From: Candidatus Methanophagales archaeon
GTDB lineage: Archaea; Halobacteriota; Syntropharchaeia; Alkanophagales; Methanospirareceae
Direction of reading: 5' to 3'
Assembly (NCBI GenBank): GCA_030668065.1
Contig: DAOUUS010000047.1
Span: 1 to 9,059, forward strand
Length of the DNA: 9,059 nucleotides
Shown: in pieces, positions 5,407 through 9,059 of the stretch
Position numbering within the stretch: position 1 is the stretch's first letter
Layout: every line of letters begins with the position of its first letter
Program-made: the position numbers and the translations under genes
Notes under the pieces: generated by a model
The model's input: the letters and a program-made list of their open reading frames with translations, nothing else
Databases searched by the model: none
What the model was told of the DNA's origin: nothing

Positions 5407-7728
5407 TTATAGAATAGTCCCACGCCACGCACCCCTTAATGCACCCAACGAAAGATCCACCAACGCCCTGTTACCATCATAAACGTCAACCCTCTTCGCA
5501 GCCACAATCTCACCTATTTTAATTACCGGCTGTCCCGCCATCACCGCCTCAAATTTTGATGCTTCCTCTTGCCACACCTCCACCACCCACCTCGTGTTAG
5601 ATTCCGAAAACAACTTGTAGTCACTTCTTAGCTTCGTATTTACACCCGCAATATCTATAGTAGCACCGAGGTCACCACCTATCAACATCTCGCAGACGGC
5701 AACTGCAAGCCCACCTTCCGAAACGTCATGGCAGCTCGCTATCAGACCCTCTTGCATACTACCCAGTAAAGCACCCATTCGCTTCTTCAACACGTCCGGT
5801 TTCGTTTCGGGTACAACAACACCGTCCAGACCGCTCAACCTGAAATATTCGCTACCACCCAGTTCCTTCTTCGTATCGCCTATCACATACAACAAATTCC
5901 CGGCTTCTTTCACGTCCACACTAACGCATTCCCTTACGTCTTCGCACAGCCCGATACCCAGAATAGTAGGAGTAGGCGGAATTGCTTCACCCATAGCTGC
6001 GGATTCGTTATAAAAGCTCACATTACCACTCACAAACGGTATCCCCAACGCAGAAGCCATGTACCCAAGCCCGCGACAGCTTTCATAGAACTCACCCATC
6101 CGGTCGGGCTTCTCAGGATTACCGAAATTCAAGCAATCAGCAAACGAATGAGCCACGGCACCCACAGCCGTCAAATTACGGCAGACTTCGTCCACCGCAC
6201 TTGCCGCACCCCAAAACGGATTGATATTGCAATACGAAGGGTTTACATCCGCGGTAATCGCAAGTCCTTTATATGATTCTTCCACAGGCTTTATCACCGT
6301 GGCATCGCCATGCGTTTCTTTACCTTTTAACCCTTGCAGTGGCTTTAATACCGTAGAAGCTCGTACTTCATAGTCGTATTGTCTTATAACAGCTTCGCGT
6401 GAGCTGATATTTAACGCTGCGAGCAGTTTTTTCACTGTTTCGTTGTAGTCCACCGGCTCTGCTACTGAAAGCTCCTCGGTCTGCTCTGTCTTTAGTACCG
6501 TCTTCGGACGTTCATACATAGAACAGGCCACGAGGAACTCGGTATCCAGCTCGAATATCTGCTCATCCCTGAAATAAATCCTTACCTGCGAAGCTTGCGT
6601 ACCGTTTTTGATCGAACTATTCTTAACAGTTTTTCCTATGGCCACGGCATCTACGTCCCATTTGTCGAATATTTCAAGCAATGCCGCCTCTTTTTCCGGC
6701 TGCACTGCCATTAGAAACCGTTCCTGCGATTCCGAAATCCAGATCTCCCAGGCGTTAAGACCCGGTTCTTTTAATTTCACGCTCTCCAATTGTATTTCCG
6801 CACCACATCCCCCGGCATGACACATCTCATTCACAGCACACGATAAACCGCCGCCACCGAGGTCTTTCATGCCGCTTATTAGACCTTTGTCGTTACATTC
6901 GAGTATAGCGTGCATTAGCGGTTCCTTCGTTATCGGGTCACCAACCTGAACGGCACTTCGGGACTCCTCTTCGCCTGTTAACTCGACAGACGCAAAAGTA
7001 ACGCCGTGTATACCATCCCGCCCGGTTTTTCCGCCGACTAGAACAAGCACCTCACCGGGCTTCGCACGGCTTCTACTCAAGTCTGATTTCCGCATTATTC
7101 CCACGCAGCCCACGTTCACCACGCAATTGCCCACGTACCCGTCATGGAAATAGACCATACCGGCACACGTTGGTATGCCTATACGGTTCCCGTAATCGCT
7201 TATACCGGATACGACACCGTCAAACAAGAATCTTGGATGTTGTACGCCTTCCAGTACTTTTGCATCCGGATAATCCAGCGGACCAAAGAACAGGGGGTCA
7301 ATTAATGCGACTGGCTGTGCGCCCATACATATTACGTCCCGGACAATGCCGCCTATCCCGGTTGCCGCACCACCATAAGGTTCTACCGCGGAAGGATGGT
7401 TGTGGCTTTCGAACGCCAGGACATAAGCGTGTTCATTGTCGAATTCCACGACTCCCGCATCTTCTTTTATCACTAACATATTTTGTGGCGCGGTTATGCC
7501 AAAGATAAACTCTTTCAAGATATTCTTCGAGCTTTTATAGCCACAATGTTCCGACCACGATTGCGCTATGCACTGGACCTCTACATCAGTCGGTTCCCGA
7601 CCTTTTGCTATGAAATAGCGTTTTAGCCGTTGCATCTCTTCTAAATTTAGCGAAAGTCCCATACGTTCACTTAATAGTTTCAATTCGGCGTCTTCTGCAT
7701 CCCGTAATCTTACTTCAACCCTTTTCAT
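5407..7728 (-). CDS. purL: Phosphoribosylformylglycinamidine synthase subunit PurL
   Basis: PurL makes formylglycinamidine ribonucleotide (FGAM) from FGAR, ATP and glutamine-derived ammonia, the fourth step of purine synthesis, in the cytoplasm. It works with small PurS and the glutaminase PurQ, neither of which is in this window. The 773 residues are the normal size for the small archaeal/Gram-positive type. Key motifs are WSEHCGYKSS with the conserved His61, FESHNHPSAVEPYGGAATGIGG near 107-127 (nucleotide and metal binding), VALIDPLFFG near 140-149, the glycine-rich GGGGLSCAVNE near 290, ISESQERFL, and CHDVSEGG with H667 and D668 in the second ATPase-like half. Both AIRS/PurM-like halves are intact, with no internal stops. 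ATG at 7728 is supported by AAAGGA seven bases upstream and by close agreement with the family N-terminus. It is a monocistronic-looking gene with 237 bases of non-coding sequence downstream and an intron remnant upstream. Confidence 0.98.
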   Translation of the reverse strand: MKRVEVRLRDAEDAELKLLSERMGLSLNLEEMQRLKRYFIAKGREPTDVEVQCIAQSWSEHCGYKSSKNILKEFIFGITAPQNMLVIKEDAGVVEFDNEHAYVLAFESHNHPSAVEPYGGAATGIGGIVRDVICMGAQPVALIDPLFFGPLDYPDAKVLEGVQHPRFLFDGVVSGISDYGNRIGIPTCAGMVYFHDGYVGNCVVNVGCVGIMRKSDLSRSRAKPGEVLVLVGGKTGRDGIHGVTFASVELTGEEESRSAVQVGDPITKEPLMHAILECNDKGLISGMKDLGGGGLSCAVNEMCHAGGCGAEIQLESVKLKEPGLNAWEIWISESQERFLMAVQPEKEAALLEIFDKWDVDAVAIGKTVKNSSIKNGTQASQVRIYFRDEQIFELDTEFLVACSMYERPKTVLKTEQTEELSVAEPVDYNETVKKLLAALNISSREAVIRQYDYEVRASTVLKPLQGLKGKETHGDATVIKPVEESYKGLAITADVNPSYCNINPFWGAASAVDEVCRNLTAVGAVAHSFADCLNFGNPEKPDRMGEFYESCRGLGYMASALGIPFVSGNVSFYNESAAMGEAIPPTPTILGIGLCEDVRECVSVDVKEAGNLLYVIGDTKKELGGSEYFRLSGLDGVVVPETKPDVLKKRMGALLGSMQEGLIASCHDVSEGGLAVAVCEMLIGGDLGATIDIAGVNTKLRSDYKLFSESNTRWVVEVWQEEASKFEAVMAGQPVIKIGEIVAAKRVDVYDGNRALVDLSLGALRGAWRGTIL

Positions 7729-7735
7729 TGTTTCG

Positions 7736-7786
7736 TCCTTTTATAATCGGTTACACAGATATTCTACACGGAAACATATAGTTTTT
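7736..7786 (-). promoter_or_regulatory. purL promoter region: TATA-like box and Shine-Dalgarno-like site
   Basis: Minus-strand AAAGGA at 7736-7741 sits seven bases before the purL ATG and is a reasonable ribosome site. An A/T-rich stretch ending in ACTATATG (about 7775-7786) would place the transcription start near 7752 and give a leader of roughly 24 bases, consistent with use of that ribosome site. TTATAAAA at 7739-7746 is an alternative TATA but lies too close to the start codon. Confidence 0.35.
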
Positions 7787-7880
7787 ATGGAATTATGTTT
7801 GTTTCGCTAACCACAGATTAGGGAACCCCCCAGTAAATAGTTCACCCATTTTGATAATTATCGTAGCCGCCGATTAAGAA

Positions 7881-7944
7881 GGAGGCGGTTGCCCGCCCCT
7901 CATCATCTCAGAACGGTACGTGAGACTTTCACCTCATACCGCTC
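7881..7944 (-). ncRNA. Group II intron domain V and probable domain VI
   Basis: Read on the minus strand from 7944 to 7910, the sequence begins GAGCGGTATGAG, passes through GTGAAAGT and returns as CTCACGTACCGTTCT. GAGCGGTA pairs imperfectly with TACCGTTCT, and TGAG pairs with CTCA. The AGC catalytic triad, the GAAA-type loop and the two-base CG bulge are all where domain V has them, giving about 35 nt against the usual 34. Downstream, 7900-7881 reads AGGGGCGG-GCAA-CCGCCTCC, a GC-rich hairpin with a GCAA tetraloop and one G-U pair, in the position of domain VI. A branch-point adenosine and the exact 3' end could not be fixed. Domain V looks intact even though the linked protein gene is broken. 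Confidence 0.85.
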
Positions 7945-7999
7945 AAGCACCTCATAACCTTTTCAGTATCGGGCAGCAGTTCCGAAAGTTAAAGTAGTC

Positions 8000-8770
8000 T
8001 TAGTCAATATAGGGATTCTAGTCCAATTTCAAGCCAGCACACCGGACAATCTTCGTGTCCGAGAATAGTTTCAATCTATTCTTTCCGGTAGAGAACACCC
8101 AGTTCCGAGTTCCTTTGGAATGCCAATATCTATTAGCAACCCACGTCCTGGATTTTATATCAGGATGTCTCCACTTAGCCCACCTCCAGAGCATATTCCA
8201 CAAAATATAATCTAATTTGCTGAATATCTATTTAGCTACAACCGATCGATGATAATTCGACCAGCCAGTAATGATGGGGTTCAATACGTTGATGAGGTCT
8301 TCCTGTCTCCATGCCTTTGCGCGTTTGATCACATCACCGATTTTACGGATGATATTCCCAATCGAGTTCTTGGATGGCTTTATCAGAAGCTTTCCTCTGT
8401 ATTTACGGAAGTTCCCGCCCAAAAAGTCAAAGCCGTCATCTATATGCGTGATATGAATCTTTTCCTCCGACAATTCCAGACCGCACTCCTTCAGGAATTC
8501 TTTGATCAACTCCGCAATCTCCTTTGCAGTCTCTTCTGAGTCTGCGGTAGCGATAAAATCGTCCGCATATCTCACGAAATTCACCTTATGGGGATTGTAT
8601 CGAGTCTTATCGATTTTGCCAGTCTTACCGACGTGATATTTGGATGCGATAACCAAGTCCATCCCATCCAATGTCATATTCGCCAGTATCGGGGAGATAA
8701 TTCCTCCCTGAGGTGTTCCCGCGGTGGTAGCCATAGTTTCACAGTTCACTCCCTTCAGAAACCTCCCTAT
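8000..8770 (-). pseudogene. Group II intron reverse transcriptase/maturase, C-terminal half with three in-frame stops
   Basis: The intact gene would encode a LtrA-like protein that reverse-transcribes the intron RNA and assists its splicing. Visible are FLKG at about 8760, GTPQGGIISPILANM (RT motif 4), VRYADDFIATADS with the catalytic YADD (motif 5), FLGGNFRKY, and the maturase (domain X) stretch NPIITGWSNYHR. The frame is then stopped by TAG at 8228-8230, continues without shift as IFSKLDYILWNMLWRWAKWRHP and CAGLKLD, meets TAG at 8018-8020, continues NPYID, and meets TAA at 8000-8002 before DYFNFR. Homology on both sides of each stop shows nonsense mutation and not frameshift. The N-terminal RT motifs are missing: the frame closes upstream at TGA 8771-8773. 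The GTG at 8749 is only the first start-like codon within the fragment. Two stops are TAG, so pyrrolysine decoding was considered, but the TAA and the missing 5' half argue for decay. Confidence 0.9.
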
Positions 8771-9059
8771 TCATTCTTTCAACCTCTTCCAACACTGTTT
8801 CTACATCGTGATTGGCCCTTCTTCTAATTCGATCATCCCCTTTTTTTTCCTCATATTCCCCCATACATCGCCTATACGATTCATAGGAAACCGAAGATAG
8901 CATTTCAGCCGGATCCGCAGAAAAACCAAGTTTTTTTAATGGTGGATCGCTACCAATCAAATTGAACATGTAAATTCCTGTTGGAGCACGGTATGCAATC
9001 CATTCATCAATACGTGTACAACCGGTCATTCTTTTCCACTTTTTTCTTAGCTCCCAAAT
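8739..9059 (-). CDS. Unrecognised reading frame, open at the right window edge
   Basis: I do not recognise this protein. The frame is open from the last bases of the window; the in-frame residues before ATG 9029 (WELRKKWKRM) read plausibly, so the real start may lie outside. The N-terminal part is mixed hydrophobic (EWIAYRAPTGIYMFNLIG). The C-terminal part is strongly charged and helical (EYEEKKGDDRIRRRANHD, then VETVLEEVERMNREV), possibly a coiled coil. The last nine or so codons overlap, in another frame, the start of the reverse transcriptase homology (about 8770), so the C-terminus was probably created when the intron fragment was joined here and the original gene was longer. It ends at TGA 8739-8741. 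It lies in the same direction as the intron remnant. Whether it is expressed is unknown. Confidence 0.45.
   Translation of the reverse strand: MWELRKKWKRMTGCTRIDEWIAYRAPTGIYMFNLIGSDPPLKKLGFSADPAEMLSSVSYESYRRCMGEYEEKKGDDRIRRRANHDVETVLEEVERMNREVSEGSEL

Larger units (their letters stand above)
7868..8770 (-). mobile_element. 3' half of a group II intron (5' part missing)
   Basis: A retroelement remnant runs on the minus strand. It contains the C-terminal half of the intron-encoded reverse transcriptase/maturase (8770 down to about 8000), then a domain V and a domain VI-like hairpin (7944 down to about 7870). Domains I-III of the ribozyme and the N-terminal reverse transcriptase motifs are absent; the left part of the element is replaced at about 8770 by an unrelated reading frame. 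The 3' splice boundary is uncertain and placed just past the domain VI-like hairpin. Without the 5' half it cannot splice or move on its own. Confidence 0.8.

Noticed and set aside
6608..7508. Plus-strand open frames within purL (6608-6820 and 7170-7508)
   Set aside because: They are antisense to conserved PurL segments and show low-complexity, non-protein-like composition.
7853..7862. GATAATTATC palindrome as an operator
   Set aside because: A single 10-base A/T-rich palindrome is expected by chance and lies near the intron's presumed 3' end with no promoter next to it.
7881..7900. GC-rich hairpin as a rho-independent terminator
   Set aside because: It has no following T run on either strand and sits exactly where group II domain VI belongs.
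8228..8230. Pyrrolysine-containing functional maturase
   Set aside because: A TAA stop further on and loss of the N-terminal RT half make a functional product unlikely, though the TAG codons are reported as a finding.
8249..8827. Plus-strand open frames across the reverse transcriptase
   Set aside because: The minus strand encodes clear RT motifs (GTPQGG, YADD); the plus frames are shadows.

Overview
The window most likely comes from a euryarchaeon. Three things point that way: an RPA-type single-stranded DNA-binding protein with the archaeal CX2CX8CX2H zinc motif, TATA-like boxes placed where archaeal promoters would put them, and an N-terminal domain resembling archaeal DNA polymerase D small subunit. 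The mixture of decayed ISAzo13-type transposase, AbiEi-type remnant and group II intron is reminiscent of ANME/Syntrophoarchaeia-like genomes, but that placement is an impression and not a demonstration.

Layout. Positions 1-550 (+) hold the 3' part of an ISAzo13-family transposase with an internal TGA stop. Positions about 577-798 (+) hold the middle of an AbiEi-type antitoxin or transcriptional regulator, cut at both ends. Its homology stops one base before the stop codon of the next gene. Positions 800-5169 (-) form a compact three-frame unit: a 77-residue protein resembling the DP1 N-terminal domain, a 124-residue zinc-finger/OB protein resembling the C-terminus of archaeal RPA, and a 1258-residue single-chain type IIG restriction-modification enzyme. 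The first two frames overlap at an A8 tract, and the last two are separated by one base. A TATA-like box about 29 bases upstream of the first ATG suggests a leaderless transcript.

Positions 5407-7728 (-) encode a complete housekeeping PurL, with a likely promoter and Shine-Dalgarno-like site upstream. The 237-base gap between the two transcription units carries a 10-bp tandem repeat (CTGCGTAAAT). Related sequence scraps lie upstream of purL.

Positions about 7870-8770 (-) are the 3' half of a group II intron. It retains the C-terminal half of the reverse transcriptase/maturase, with three in-frame stops, followed by a convincing domain V and a domain VI-like hairpin. The 5' half of the intron is missing. 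It abuts an unrecognised reading frame (8739-9059, -) that runs off the right edge.

Overall, this is a stable purine-synthesis gene set in accessory DNA. One apparently intact defence locus (RM enzyme with ssDNA-binding partners) is surrounded by remnants of a transposon, a toxin-antitoxin-like gene and a retroelement. The most interesting element is the coupling of replication-type ssDNA-binding domains to a type IIG RM enzyme, including a possible A8-mediated fusion of the two small frames.
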